Positions 1 through 8,947 of a stretch of DNA of 64,000 nucleotides are shown here, piece by piece. Origin of the DNA: Pseudoalteromonas sp. 0303. GTDB taxonomy: Bacteria; Pseudomonadota; Gammaproteobacteria; Enterobacterales; Alteromonadaceae. A program made the position numbers and the translations under genes. The notes under the pieces were generated by a model that saw only the letters and a program-made list of their open reading frames with translations, had not been told where the DNA came from and did not search any database. The DNA lies in the NCBI RefSeq assembly GCF_013349995.1, contig NZ_JABVXF010000019.1, positions 1-64,000 of the forward strand, written 5' to 3'. Numbering within the stretch: position 1 is the stretch's first letter; every line of letters begins with the position of its first letter.

Positions 1-322
1 ATTATGAGCCCGCATATAAGCACGCAGTCTGACAAAATTAACGAAGGGTATTGTGCAATAGGAGGAGTCCATATAAGGTGCTTTAGCGCCGAACAACAGA
101 TTCCTAATCACAGCTTAAGATAACCCCACGATTTTTGTAAGCATGAAATTTATTTCGCGCGAAGAGCCGATAGTTATGCGATGTTACTGGCGTGCCATGT
201 AAGCATAGCGCAAAGTAAAGTTAAGAGTTACGCGGCATAAAGCTACATAAGCTAGACCCTGTTTCCTAGAGCCTAGCGCCTTTTAACTTTACTCTTTCTA
301 ACTTTCCCCTTGCTAACTTTTT
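1..322. other. Non-coding left edge of window
   Basis: No coding region with convincing start, ribosome site and composition is visible here. The right part carries short CT-rich repeats (listed separately) that recur near position 3100. The rest shows nothing I can assign. Confidence 0.5.
283..317. repeat. 15-bp CT-rich repeats
   Basis: Two to three units of the type CTAACTTTCCCCTTG or CTAACTTTACTCTTT stand head to tail just downstream of the VOC gene. The same unit is repeated around 3097-3160, so this is a short intergenic minisatellite shared by two spots of the replicon. Confidence 0.6.
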
Positions 323-700
323 TTACCCATGCGTAAAACAAAACACATTAAGTTTGTTACCGTCTAGGTCTCTAAAGTATCCCGCATAAAAGCCGGGCAT
401 TTCGCGTGGGCCGGGGGCGCCTTCGTCTGTGCCACCTAGTTCTATGGCTTTTTTATAAAAGGCATCTACTTGGGCTGGGGTTTCGACTGCTAGAGCAATC
501 ATAGTGCCGTTACCCACTATAGCTTTTTCATCGTTATAAGGTTTGGTAATTGCAAAACCGGGCTTATCTTGACCTGTGCTCCATGCGACAAAGCGGTCAG
601 TTTCTAAAAAGCGCTCGGCGTTTAGAGTGGCGAACAACTCATCGTAATACTTTACTGCTTTAGCTAGGTTGTTAGTGCCTAACATGATGTAACCTATCAT
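323..700 (-). CDS. VOC (glyoxalase/dioxygenase superfamily) protein
   Basis: This encodes a small single-domain protein of about 125 residues of the vicinal-oxygen-chelate fold. It begins MIGYIMLGTNNLAKAVKYYD, the usual first beta-alpha unit, and ends with the typical motif GNKLNVFC, where the last metal-ligand strand lies. An upstream in-frame start at 739 is possible, but the start at 700 has a clean AAGGAG eight bases upstream and gives the canonical N-terminus. The substrate cannot be told from sequence. It is transcribed away from the S9 peptidase gene and stands alone. Confidence 0.85.
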   Translation of the reverse strand: MIGYIMLGTNNLAKAVKYYDELFATLNAERFLETDRFVAWSTGQDKPGFAITKPYNDEKAIVGNGTMIALAVETPAQVDAFYKKAIELGGTDEGAPGPREMPGFYAGYFRDLDGNKLNVFCFTHG

Positions 701-861
701 TGTGTGCTCCTTACGTTTAAAAGTGTCTGTACTCAACATAAAAGGGAAATGACCATCTGTCTATTGATTTCTCCATTCATCGCAATGGACTATATTTCTG
801 ATGGTTGTTACTTTATAACAGGTTAACAGCCCTAATTTCTGCTCACTAACAAGGAAATAAA

Positions 862-2883
862 ATGAAGTTTAAAACGTCTTTAGCACTGCTTGCAGCAGCT
901 AGCTTTTACAGCCATGCAGGAGCTAGCAATACCTTTCAACTTGAAAATGTTTTTGATCTTGAATACGCCAACCAAATAGAAATGACAAAAAATGGCGATA
1001 CAATTTACTTTGTGCGTAATCGCATGGATATCAAAAGCGACCGTAAAGTCAGCAATATTTGGTCAGTGAACCCAGATGGTAAAACCATGCTACCACTAAC
1101 GTCTGGCGTGCATATGGATTACTCTCCGGTATTGTCACCAGATGAAACTCGTTTAGCGTTTATTTCTACCCGAGATGGTAGCAGCCAAATCTATGTGAAA
1201 TGGTTAAAAACCGGTAACGTAGCAAAAATTAGTAACCTAACGCAAAGCCCTGGCGGATTAACTTGGACACCAGATGGCAAACAATTGGTGTTTAGCCAGT
1301 TTGTGCCAGCAAAATCAGCAAGCCCAGTTTCTTTACCGGGTAAGCCTGAAGGCGCTAAGTGGGCAGAGCCAGCTAAATATATTGACGATACCTATTACCG
1401 TGCCGATGGCGGTGGCTACTCTGAAAAAGGTTATCGTCACTTTTTTATTATCAGTGCAACGGGCGGCAATGCTCGTCAATTGAGCTCTGGTGATTTTGAT
1501 CACGGCGGTGCTATTAGCTTTAACGAACAAGGCGATGTGTTTTATTTTTCGGCTAATCGTTATGAAGATAATGAATTACACCCAACTGAATCTGAAATCT
1601 ATAAACTTAGTTTAGCGGATCGTTCAATTACCCAAATAACAGACCGTAAAGGCCCAGATTCACGTCCTAAAGTCTCTCCAAATGGTCGTTACCTGGCATA
1701 CACAGGCTATGATGATAAAAAGACTAACTATGAAAACAGCGACATTTATTTACTTGATTTAAAATCAGGTAAAACCTCAGTACTCACTGCTGATTTAGAT
1801 CGTAGTGTCGAAGATATAAAATGGGATGATAGCGGCAGAGGTCTTTATTTTAGCTACGATAGCGAAGGTAAAACACACCTAGCTTACCAGCCGCGTAGTG
1901 GTAAACATAAGGTGATTACCTCAGAGATTGGTAGTGTCGCCTTTGGTCGTCCGTATTCAGGTGGTGATTTTGATGTGAGCGAAGATGGTGAAGTTGCATT
2001 CACACTCGCAGATACACAACGCCCAGCTGATGTAGCATTAATTAAGCGCGGTAAAACCGCGCGTTTAACACAATTAAACGAAGATGCACTGGGTGACAAA
2101 GAGCTGGCTAAGGTTGAAGAAATTTGGGTTAAATCAAGCCACGACGGTTTGGCTATTCAAGGTTGGATTGCTTACCCACCGGGTTTTGATAAAAACAAAA
2201 AGTACCCACTTGTTTTAGAGATCCACGGCGGCCCTGTTGCAAACTACGGTCCTCACTTTAGCCCTGAAGTACAATTATACGCAGCCAAAGGTAATGTTGT
2301 ACTTTATATGAACCCGCGCGGCAGTGACTCATACGGTAAAGAGTTTGCGCAAACAATTCATCATAACTACCCAAGTAATGACTTTGATGACTTAATGACT
2401 GGTGTTGATGCTGTCATCAATAAAGGCTTTATTGATGAAAGCAAACTATTCGTTACCGGCGGTTCAGGTGGCGGTGTTTTAACTGCATGGATTGTGGGTC
2501 ATACAGACCGCTTTGCAGCAGCTGTTGTTGCTAAACCTGTTATCAATTGGATCAGCTTTGTACTAACTGCTGATTTCTACCCTTTCTTTGCTGACTATTG
2601 GTTCCCAGGTAAACCATGGGACAATATTGAGCATTATATGAAGCGCTCACCTATTAGTTATGTGGGCAATGTAAAAACACCAACTATGCTATTAACCGGT
2701 GAATCAGACTATCGCACCCCGATTTCTGAAACCGAGCAATTCTACCAAGCGTTGAAGCTACAAGGTGTTGATACAGCGATGGTGCGTATTCCTAATGCCT
2801 CACATGGTATTACCGCTCGCCCATCAAACCTGATGACCAAAGTCGCCTATATTCAATGGTGGTTTGATAAACATAGTAAGTAG
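862..2883 (+). CDS. Secreted S9 family peptidase (prolyl oligopeptidase type)
   Basis: The 673-residue protein starts with a signal peptide (MKFKTSLALLAAASFYSHAG), so it probably acts in the periplasm or outside. The N-terminal two thirds contain WD40-like/PD40 beta-propeller repeats (SPDETRLAF, TPDGKQLVF, SPNGRYLAY). The C-terminal alpha/beta-hydrolase domain has the catalytic triad: Ser535 in GGSGGG, Asp616 in GESDYRT and His648 in NASHGI. This order is that of acylaminoacyl-peptidase/DPP-type S9 enzymes that cleave short peptides. The start has AAGGAA upstream. Monocistronic; the next kilobase is non-coding. Exact peptide specificity is unknown. Confidence 0.93.
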   Translation: MKFKTSLALLAAASFYSHAGASNTFQLENVFDLEYANQIEMTKNGDTIYFVRNRMDIKSDRKVSNIWSVNPDGKTMLPLTSGVHMDYSPVLSPDETRLAFISTRDGSSQIYVKWLKTGNVAKISNLTQSPGGLTWTPDGKQLVFSQFVPAKSASPVSLPGKPEGAKWAEPAKYIDDTYYRADGGGYSEKGYRHFFIISATGGNARQLSSGDFDHGGAISFNEQGDVFYFSANRYEDNELHPTESEIYKLSLADRSITQITDRKGPDSRPKVSPNGRYLAYTGYDDKKTNYENSDIYLLDLKSGKTSVLTADLDRSVEDIKWDDSGRGLYFSYDSEGKTHLAYQPRSGKHKVITSEIGSVAFGRPYSGGDFDVSEDGEVAFTLADTQRPADVALIKRGKTARLTQLNEDALGDKELAKVEEIWVKSSHDGLAIQGWIAYPPGFDKNKKYPLVLEIHGGPVANYGPHFSPEVQLYAAKGNVVLYMNPRGSDSYGKEFAQTIHHNYPSNDFDDLMTGVDAVINKGFIDESKLFVTGGSGGGVLTAWIVGHTDRFAAAVVAKPVINWISFVLTADFYPFFADYWFPGKPWDNIEHYMKRSPISYVGNVKTPTMLLTGESDYRTPISETEQFYQALKLQGVDTAMVRIPNASHGITARPSNLMTKVAYIQWWFDKHSK

Positions 2884-2885
2884 TG

Positions 2886-2967
2886 GCGAGTTGCGAGTTG
2901 CGAGTTGCGAGTTGCGAGTTGCGAGTTGCGAGTTGCGAGTTGCGAGTTGCGAGTTGCGAGTTGCGAG
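2886..2967. repeat. 7-bp tandem repeat (GCGAGTT)n
   Basis: Eleven perfect units of GCGAGTT plus a partial twelfth start three bases after the peptidase stop codon. Such an uninterrupted array should be length-variable by slippage. It cannot alter the protein because it lies after the stop. Confidence 0.97.
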
Positions 2968-3033
2968 CAATAGTTTAAGTGCGGCTTTATGCCGCGCCAT
3001 ACACAAAACATAAAATATGTTTCACACTTACCT

Positions 3034-3096
3034 GTAGCAGCGGCTTTATGCCGCGTCATTTAGTAAAACTATAACGCGGGGTAAACCCGCTGCTAC
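3034..3096. repeat. REP-like inverted repeat
   Basis: GTAGCAGCGG at 3034 pairs with CCGCTGCTAC at 3087. Inside is the hairpin-forming GCGGCTTTATGCCGC, of which a second copy lies at about 2983. It resembles the extragenic palindromic elements common in gammaproteobacteria; no transposase is associated. Confidence 0.65.
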
Positions 3097-3160
3097 TTTC
3101 CCCTTTCTAACTTACTCTTGCTAAGTTTCCCCTTTCTAACTTTACTCTTGCTAACTTTTG
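3097..3160. repeat. 15-bp CT-rich repeats
   Basis: About four units alternate between CTAACTTTCCCCTTT-type and CTAACTTTACTCTTG-type sequence. The same family occurs at 283-317. Confidence 0.7.
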
Positions 3161-3208
3161 AATCTCAATCTGATAGCTGACGGCTGAAAGCTGATAGCTC
3201 TCTTTTCC

Positions 3209-3225
3209 TGTAAACCCCCTTTACA
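3209..3225. promoter_or_regulatory. Candidate parS-like palindrome
   Basis: TGTAAACCCCCTTTACA: perfect TGTAAA/TTTACA half-sites with a five-base all-C spacer. One of nine related copies in the window; inferred to be a ParB-binding centromere site. It lies 60 bp from the variant iteron array. Confidence 0.6.
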
Positions 3226-3285
3226 GTCACAATGTGAGTAATTCCTTACATACATTTTTCAAATATCGGACATTAATCCAAAAGC

Positions 3286-3452
3286 AGTTAGTAAAAAATC
3301 GGTTTATAGCCAAAATCAGTAACTTGAGTTAGTAAAAAATCGGTTTGTGCCGCTAAAAACCTAGCTTCAGTTAGTAAAATTTTGGTTTGTGAGGATGTTG
3401 AGTTGGTAAAAAATCGGTTTATAGCTTGGGTGAGTTAATAAAAAATCGGTTT
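3286..3452 (+). repeat. Array of five phased variant iterons
   Basis: Five direct copies of AGTTAGTAAAAAATCGGTTT or close variants start at 3286, 3327, 3369, 3401 and 3433. The start-to-start distances of 41, 42, 32 and 32 bp are close to four, four, three and three turns of the helix, typical of arrays bound by a replication initiator. The left half matches the origin repeat (GTTAGTAAAA); the right half has TCGGTTT in place of TGATCY. Function is inferred. Confidence 0.75.
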
Positions 3453-3570
3453 GTAAATCGCAAGATTTTACAAAACAGCATTAAATTGCCGTTTATATGA
3501 CCTAATTTTAGCCATTCTAGAGGCTGTGCTCTGCCAATAAGCCCTAAATTAAGGCTCATGAGGCGGAGGT

Positions 3571-3672
3571 AGTTAAATCCTGATCTAAAATTCTTAAGCT
3601 GGTAAATGCGTGATCTGTATTTTTATAAAGCTAGTAAATGGCTGATCCAAGACTTGGTTAAGGAGTGATCCG
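3571..3672 (+). repeat. GATC-containing iteron-like group
   Basis: Two good matches to the origin repeat occur at 3597-3617 (ending GTGATCTG) and 3629-3648 (ending CTGATCC). Weaker ones lie at 3571-3587 and 3654-3672. The TGATC cores are 30, 32 and 23 bp apart. Each carries a Dam site. Confidence 0.65.
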
Positions 3673-3787
3673 AGATGCGAGGTGCGAGATGCGAGGTGTG
3701 AGGTGCGAGGTTCGAGGTTCGAGGTTCGAGGTTCGAGGTTCGAGGTTCGAGGTTCGAGGTTCGAGGTTCGAGGTTCGAGGTTCGAGT
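3671..3787. repeat. 7-bp tandem repeat (CGAGGTT)n
   Basis: Five variant units (CGAGATG, CGAGGTG, TGAGGTG) are followed by eleven perfect CGAGGTT units and a partial one. It is the same period as the array at 2886 with a related but different unit, so the two probably share a mode of expansion. Confidence 0.97.
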
Positions 3788-3825
3788 CTGATGGCTGACG
3801 GCTGAAAGCTGATAGCTAAAAAGCG

Positions 3826-3846
3826 AAAAAGGGCCCGAAGGCCCCT
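3826..3846 (-). terminator. aceA terminator
   Basis: On the minus strand GGGCC-TTCG-GGCCC, a stem with a UUCG tetraloop, is followed by five T. It stands about 40 bases after the aceA stop codon. Confidence 0.9.
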
Positions 3847-3887
3847 AACAACATTATTGAATAGCTATAAAGGAAATTACAACTTGG

Positions 3888-5489
3888 TTAGAACTGGTTC
3901 ATGGTATTTGCTTCACCACCGGCTTTAAGCGCATTTTCACCAGAGAAGTACTCTTTATGAGTATCACCAATGTTAGAACCTGCTAGGTCTTGGTGTTTCA
4001 CTGATGCTTGCTCACGGCGGATTTCTTGACGTTGTACGTCGCGAACATACGCTAGCATACCTAGGTCGCCGAAATAGCCTTCTGATAGAATATCAGTGCT
4101 TAGCGCCGCTGTATGGTAAGTTGGTAGCGTGATTAGGTGGTGGAAGATACCCGCTTCACGTGCACCATCTTTTTGGAAGTTTTGTACAAGTACGTCTGCT
4201 GCCGCTGCAAGCTCTGTGTCATCCATTTCTGGCGCCATTAATGCTTTATTGTCATCGATGCTTGGGTAAGCAGATAGGTCTTTACCTTGTTCTTGCCACT
4301 CAGCATATACTTGCTCACGGAATTTAAGTGTCCAGTTGAACGACGGTGAGTTGTTGTATACCAGCTTAGCATTTGGTACTTGCTCTTTAACGCGGTTTAC
4401 AAGCTCAGCGATTTGTTTAACGTTTGGCTTTTCTGTTTCAATCCACAGTAAGTCTGCGCCTGATTGTAAGCTTGTTACACAGTCAAGAACTACGCGGTCT
4501 TTCTCTGTGCCTTCACGGAACTGGTATAAACCATTATCTAAACGTGTTGGTTTGCAAAGCTGACCATTCAGCTTCATTGCTGTGTCGCCTTCATTTAAGT
4601 CATCTACACTGTTTACTGGTGTTGTTTCAAGGAACGACGTGTATTGGCTAGCAAGGTCGCCAGGTGTTTTAGATACAGGCACTTTTTGAGTAAGGCTTGC
4701 ACCTAATGAGTCAGTACGAGCAACGATAATACCGTTATCAATACCAAGCTCTAAGAATGCGTAACGAACAGCGTTAATTTTTGCTAGGAAATCTTCATGC
4801 GGTACAGTTACTTTACCAGCTTGGTGACCACATTGTTTTGCGTCAGATACTTGGTTCTCGATTTGGATAGCACATGCACCCGCTTCAATCATCTTTTTAG
4901 CCAGTAAGTAAGTTGCTTCTTCGTTACCGAAACCCGCATCGATATCAGCAATAATTGGCACAACATGGCTTTCGAAGTTATCGATTTTATTTAGTACTGC
5001 TTGAACATCACCGCCGTTTGCTTTCGCTTCGTCTAGGTCTTTGTAAAGGTGGTCAAGTTCACGTGCATCAGCTTGCTTTAAGAAAGTGTAGATTTCTTCG
5101 ATTAGCGCTGGAACAGATGTTTTTTCATGCATACTTTGGTCAGGTAATGGACCAAACTCAGAGCGAAGTGCCGCAACCATCCAGCCACTTAGGTATACAT
5201 AGCTGCGTTTGGTTGTTTTGTTATGACGTTTAATTGCCATCATCATTTGCTGTGCAGTGAAACCATGCCAACAACCTAATGATTGTGTGTATTGGCTGTG
5301 GTCAGCATCATAAGCTGCCATGTCTGCACGCATAATGTCTGCAGTGTATTGAGCAATGTCTAGACCCGTACGAAAACGGTTTTGTAAGCGCATACGGCTT
5401 GCGTATTCAGGGTTGATTGACTGCCACGTTTTGCCTTGTGTTTGACATAAAGTAGCTAGGTTATCGGTTTCGCGTTGATATGTTGTCAT
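3888..5489 (-). CDS. aceA: Isocitrate lyase
   Basis: This enzyme cleaves isocitrate to glyoxylate and succinate, the first step of the glyoxylate shunt used on acetate and fatty acids. At 533 residues it is the long form found in Pseudomonas and marine gammaproteobacteria rather than the about 434-residue E. coli form. The active-site loop reads KQCGH (Cys about 220), and the metal/substrate region IIADIDAGFGNEEATYLLAKK is intact. The start has AAGGAT upstream. It is divergent from malate synthase G over a 230-bp spacer, so the two shunt enzymes probably share control. A UUCG terminator follows. Confidence 0.97.
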   Translation of the reverse strand: MTTYQRETDNLATLCQTQGKTWQSINPEYASRMRLQNRFRTGLDIAQYTADIMRADMAAYDADHSQYTQSLGCWHGFTAQQMMMAIKRHNKTTKRSYVYLSGWMVAALRSEFGPLPDQSMHEKTSVPALIEEIYTFLKQADARELDHLYKDLDEAKANGGDVQAVLNKIDNFESHVVPIIADIDAGFGNEEATYLLAKKMIEAGACAIQIENQVSDAKQCGHQAGKVTVPHEDFLAKINAVRYAFLELGIDNGIIVARTDSLGASLTQKVPVSKTPGDLASQYTSFLETTPVNSVDDLNEGDTAMKLNGQLCKPTRLDNGLYQFREGTEKDRVVLDCVTSLQSGADLLWIETEKPNVKQIAELVNRVKEQVPNAKLVYNNSPSFNWTLKFREQVYAEWQEQGKDLSAYPSIDDNKALMAPEMDDTELAAAADVLVQNFQKDGAREAGIFHHLITLPTYHTAALSTDILSEGYFGDLGMLAYVRDVQRQEIRREQASVKHQDLAGSNIGDTHKEYFSGENALKAGGEANTMNQF

Positions 5490-5719
5490 AATAAAAATCC
5501 TTCGAACGGGTTATCTATTTTTTGTTAGTGAGAGTGGCTACTTTGCGTTTGCTTCGTAGCGCTTAATTCAACATTAGGCGGATTTTTTGGATTTAGTAAA
5601 TTTATAGTTGTTATTGCCACTATATTTTTAGTGAATGGTAAATAGCCTGCTTATTAGCCTTTTTTACGATATGGTTGAACCATGAATGATCAAATTAAGC
5701 TCGTTTAAAGGACATTATT
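5490..5719. promoter_or_regulatory. Divergent aceA / glcB promoter region
   Basis: The 230-bp AT-rich spacer must hold both promoters of the glyoxylate-shunt genes. A good ribosome site (AAAGGAC) precedes glcB. I see no operator that I can name with confidence. Confidence 0.6.
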
Positions 5720-7894
5720 ATGACCACTCTCTCACTTAACGGTTTAAGCGTTGATCAACAACTTGCACAGTTTGTTGAACAGCAACTTTTACCTGGAACA
5801 GGCATTAGCACAGACACCTTTTGGCAAGGTTTTGCTGATATCGTCAATGAACTAACGCCAATCAATCGTGCGCTTTTAGAAAAACGCGAACAACTACAAG
5901 CTAAGATTGATGACTACCATAAGCAGCAGCCGGTATGGGATGCAACTAACTATCAAGCATTCCTTGAAGACATTGGCTACCTCGTTCCTGAGCCAGCTAG
6001 CTTCAGCATAGAAACAGAGCAAGTAGAGCCTGAAATCGCAAGCACTGCAGGGCCGCAGCTTGTTGTGCCAGTAAGCAATGCACGCTTTGCCTTAAATGCA
6101 GCAAATGCACGCTGGGGCTCTTTGTATGATGCGCTATACGGCACTGATGTGTTAAGTGAAGACGACGGCGCTGAGAAAGGCTCTACATACAACCCTGTAC
6201 GTGGCTTTAAAGTAATGGCTTATGCCCGCCAGTTCCTCGATAAAGCATTGCCTTTAGCAAATGGCTCACACATCGAAAGCACCAGCTATTCGGTGGTAAA
6301 TAATGAGCTTTTAATCACATTACGTGACAGTAGTCAGGTTCGTTTAGCAAATCCTGAACAACTTATTGGCTACCAAGGTGAAGCGCAAAACCCAAGCGCT
6401 ATCTTATTGAAAAATAATGGCTTACATGTAGAACTGCAAATTGACCATCATCACCCAATCGGCCAAGCAGATAAAGCAGGCCTTAAAGATGTACTACTAG
6501 AAGCAGCCCTTACAACAATTATGGACTGTGAAGATTCTGTTGCTGCCGTTGATGCCGAAGACAAAGTAAACGTTTATCAAAACTGGCTTGGTTTAATGCA
6601 AGGAAATCTTGTAGAAGCATTTAACAAAGGCGGTAAAACCATTGAACGCCGTTTAGCACAAGACCGCCAATATCAAGCTTTAAGTGGTGAAACAATCACG
6701 CTAAAAGGCCGTAGCATGATGTTTGTGCGTAATGTTGGCCACTTAATGACTAACCCAGCTATCCAAGATAGTGAAGGCAATGACGTGTTTGAGGGCATTA
6801 TGGATGCCATTATCACCAGCACTGCAGCACTTCATGACTTAAAAGGTACAAGCAGCCTTAAAAATTCAACAGCTAATAGCATTAATATTGTTAAACCAAA
6901 AATGCATGGCCCAGAAGAAGTGGCATTTACAAATACTCTATTTACGCGTGTGGAGCAGCTGTTAGGCTTACCAGCAAACACCATTAAAATGGGTATTATG
7001 GATGAAGAACGCCGTACATCAGCTAACTTAAAAGCCTGTATTTTCGAAGCTAAAAAGCGTGTTGTATTCATCAATACCGGCTTCTTAGACCGCACTGGTG
7101 ACGAAATTCATACTTCAATGCAAGCAGGTGTAGTACTGCCAAAAGGCGCTATTAAACTTGAACCTTGGATCAGCGCATACGAAGACCGCAACGTAGATAT
7201 TGGTCTTGCAACTGGCCTTAGTGGTAAAGCACAGATTGGCAAAGGCATGTGGCCAATGCCAGATAAAATGGCGTTAATGATGGAACAAAAAAGTGGTCAT
7301 CCGAAAAGTGGTGCAAATACCGCGTGGGTGCCCTCTCCTACTGCTGCAACACTGCATGCCATGCATTATCATGATATTGATGTATTTGCTTGTCAAAAAG
7401 CGCTTATGGACCGCAAAGAAGCAAGCCTTACCAGCTTACTCACTCCGCCGCTTATGAAAGATGCCAGCAGCTTAAGCAAAGAAGATATTCAAGCCGAACT
7501 TGATAACAATGCTCAGGGTATTTTAGGTTATGTTGTGCGTTGGATTGACCAAGGTATTGGTTGCTCAAAAGTACCAGACATCAACCATGTCGGTTTAATG
7601 GAAGACCGTGCCACACTGCGTATTTCAAGCCAGCACATGGCCAACTGGCTGTATCATGGCGTTTGTTCTGAAGAGCAAATTAGAAAAACCATGGCACGCA
7701 TGGCGAAAGTTGTTGATGGTCAAAATGAAGGTGATCCGGCCTACAATAATATGGCTGATTCAGCCGAAACTTTAGCACAAAGCGTTGCTTATCAAGCAGC
7801 TTTAGCCCTTGTATTAGAGGGAGTTAAACAACCTAGTGGCTATACTGAACCATTATTGCATGCGTTCCGTATAAAGTATAAGTCGTTAAATTAG
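5720..7894 (+). CDS. glcB: Malate synthase G
   Basis: It condenses glyoxylate with acetyl-CoA to malate, the second shunt reaction. The 724-residue length and the single-subunit G-type architecture (an inserted alpha/beta domain near residues 130-260, then the TIM barrel) match the family. The family signature [18 protein letters not shown] is present, as is the barrel motif GPEEVAFTN. Its start has AAAGGAC upstream and it faces away from aceA. A strong terminator follows at 7935. Pairing form G with a long isocitrate lyase is usual in this group of bacteria. Confidence 0.97.
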   Translation: MTTLSLNGLSVDQQLAQFVEQQLLPGTGISTDTFWQGFADIVNELTPINRALLEKREQLQAKIDDYHKQQPVWDATNYQAFLEDIGYLVPEPASFSIETEQVEPEIASTAGPQLVVPVSNARFALNAANARWGSLYDALYGTDVLSEDDGAEKGSTYNPVRGFKVMAYARQFLDKALPLANGSHIESTSYSVVNNELLITLRDSSQVRLANPEQLIGYQGEAQNPSAILLKNNGLHVELQIDHHHPIGQADKAGLKDVLLEAALTTIMDCEDSVAAVDAEDKVNVYQNWLGLMQGNLVEAFNKGGKTIERRLAQDRQYQALSGETITLKGRSMMFVRNVGHLMTNPAIQDSEGNDVFEGIMDAIITSTAALHDLKGTSSLKNSTANSINIVKPKMHGPEEVAFTNTLFTRVEQLLGLPANTIKMGIMDEERRTSANLKACIFEAKKRVVFINTGFLDRTGDEIHTSMQAGVVLPKGAIKLEPWISAYEDRNVDIGLATGLSGKAQIGKGMWPMPDKMALMMEQKSGHPKSGANTAWVPSPTAATLHAMHYHDIDVFACQKALMDRKEASLTSLLTPPLMKDASSLSKEDIQAELDNNAQGILGYVVRWIDQGIGCSKVPDINHVGLMEDRATLRISSQHMANWLYHGVCSEEQIRKTMARMAKVVDGQNEGDPAYNNMADSAETLAQSVAYQAALALVLEGVKQPSGYTEPLLHAFRIKYKSLN

Positions 7895-7934
7895 CCACTA
7901 CACAACTCCCCTTCGAGTTTCATGTGTCGTTCAT

Positions 7935-7959
7935 AGCAGCCCAAGGGCTGCTTTTTTTT
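7935..7959 (+). terminator. glcB terminator
   Basis: AGCAGCCC-AA-GGGCTGCT followed by a run of T. Confidence 0.9.
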
Positions 7960-8026
7960 GACTAATATCAATTGAACTCATAACGACAGTGAATAGCCAT
8001 CATTCATGGCATAATAAAAATCTATT

Positions 8027-8061
8027 AAAAAAGGGGCATTTGTTACCAAATGCCCCTTTTT
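8027..8061. terminator. Bidirectional terminator
   Basis: GGGGCATTTG-TTAC-CAAATGCCCC is flanked by A and T runs. It can end both glcB read-through and the convergent YebC-like gene. Confidence 0.9.
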
Positions 8062-8091
8062 ACGTACTAAAACGTACTAATTTTTTAAAAA

Positions 8092-8817
8092 TTAGTTTTT
8101 GACAATCGCATTGTGATAAACGTTTTGCACGTCATCACAGTCATCAAGCATAGAAATAAACTTTTCAAAGTTTGCGATATCATCTGGATCAGTGATGTCA
8201 GTATGAACTTGTGGTACAAACGTGATTTCGTCTACTTCAAAGTTAATACCTTCAAATGCTTCTTCAAGAGCAGTTTTTGCTTTGTAGTACTCAGTATGTG
8301 GAGCGAAAACTGACACTTTGCCATCTTCTACTTCTACATCAGTTACGTCTACATCAGCCATCATTAGCGCTTCAAGTACAACTTCGTCGTCATCACCTTC
8401 AAAGCCTAAAACAGCTAAGTGATCGAACATATGCGCTACACAACCCGGTGTGCCAATTTTTGAATCTGTTTTTGTAAACGGTAAACGTACATCTTTGATA
8501 GTACGGTTAGGGTTATCAGTTAAACAGTCTACAATTACCATACAGTTACCCGGGCCATAGCCTTCGTAACGTGCTGGAGAATAGTCTTCCCCTGCTCCAC
8601 CGGCGGCTTTTTTGATTGCATTATCGATTACGTGTGCTGGAACTTGGTCTTTTTTTGCACGCTCAATAATACGTTTTAGCGCTTGGTTAACTTCTGGATC
8701 TGGTTCGCCATTTTTAGCAACAACGTAGATTTCTTTACCGTACTTAGAATTTACTTTAGTTTTTGCATTGGCTGTTTTAGCCATGGCGTTTTTGCGGACT
8801 TCAAATGCTCTGCCCAT
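8092..8817 (-). CDS. YebC/PmpR-TACO1 family protein (YeeN-like)
   Basis: The 241-residue protein belongs to the YebC/TACO1 family of DNA-binding regulators or translation factors; recent work on the family links it to relief of ribosome stalling. It begins MGRAFE and ends VYHN, as E. coli YeeN does. It carries the conserved blocks [26 protein letters not shown] and NRTIKDVR, and an acidic C-terminus ([12 protein letters not shown]). It therefore looks like the second, YeeN-type paralogue, not housekeeping YebC, which normally sits beside ruvC. No operon partner. Confidence 0.88.
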   Translation of the reverse strand: MGRAFEVRKNAMAKTANAKTKVNSKYGKEIYVVAKNGEPDPEVNQALKRIIERAKKDQVPAHVIDNAIKKAAGGAGEDYSPARYEGYGPGNCMVIVDCLTDNPNRTIKDVRLPFTKTDSKIGTPGCVAHMFDHLAVLGFEGDDDEVVLEALMMADVDVTDVEVEDGKVSVFAPHTEYYKAKTALEEAFEGINFEVDEITFVPQVHTDITDPDDIANFEKFISMLDDCDDVQNVYHNAIVKN

Positions 8818-8947
8818 CTTATGCCTCTATGAATACATTTGATAATTGCCGATATTTTAGCAACTCATGACGGCTTGGGCTAGTACTTGGACATTTTGAA
8901 AAATAAAAAACTAACAATTACTCAGGAAAAATAAAAAACAAGGCTAT

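Larger units (their letters stand above)
2884..3887. other. Repeat-dense intergenic region of 1 kb
   Basis: No gene is supported here. The stretch packs two 7-bp minisatellites, a REP-like palindrome, 15-bp CT-rich repeats, two copies of a CTGATAGCTGACGGCTGAAAG-type repeat (about 3171 and 3787), one perfect copy of the TGTAAA/TTTACA palindrome, five phased variant iterons and a group of GATC-containing iteron-like repeats. Short open frames in it are read from the repeats and are not genes. Confidence 0.8.

Noticed and set aside
160..240. GTTATGCG...CATAGC stretch as an integron attC site
   Set aside because: Core and inverse-core boxes do not pair properly and no integrase or cassette array is present.
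2824..3059. Open frames reading the 7-bp repeat as a repeated peptide
   Set aside because: They are produced by the repeat in several frames, lack ribosome sites and overlap non-coding DNA.
3450..3474. TGTAAA and TTTACA nine bases apart as another parS-like site
   Set aside because: Spacer length and composition differ from all other copies.
5592..5606. TTAGTAAATTTATAG in the aceA/glcB spacer as an iteron
   Set aside because: Only the left half matches; no GATC and no array.
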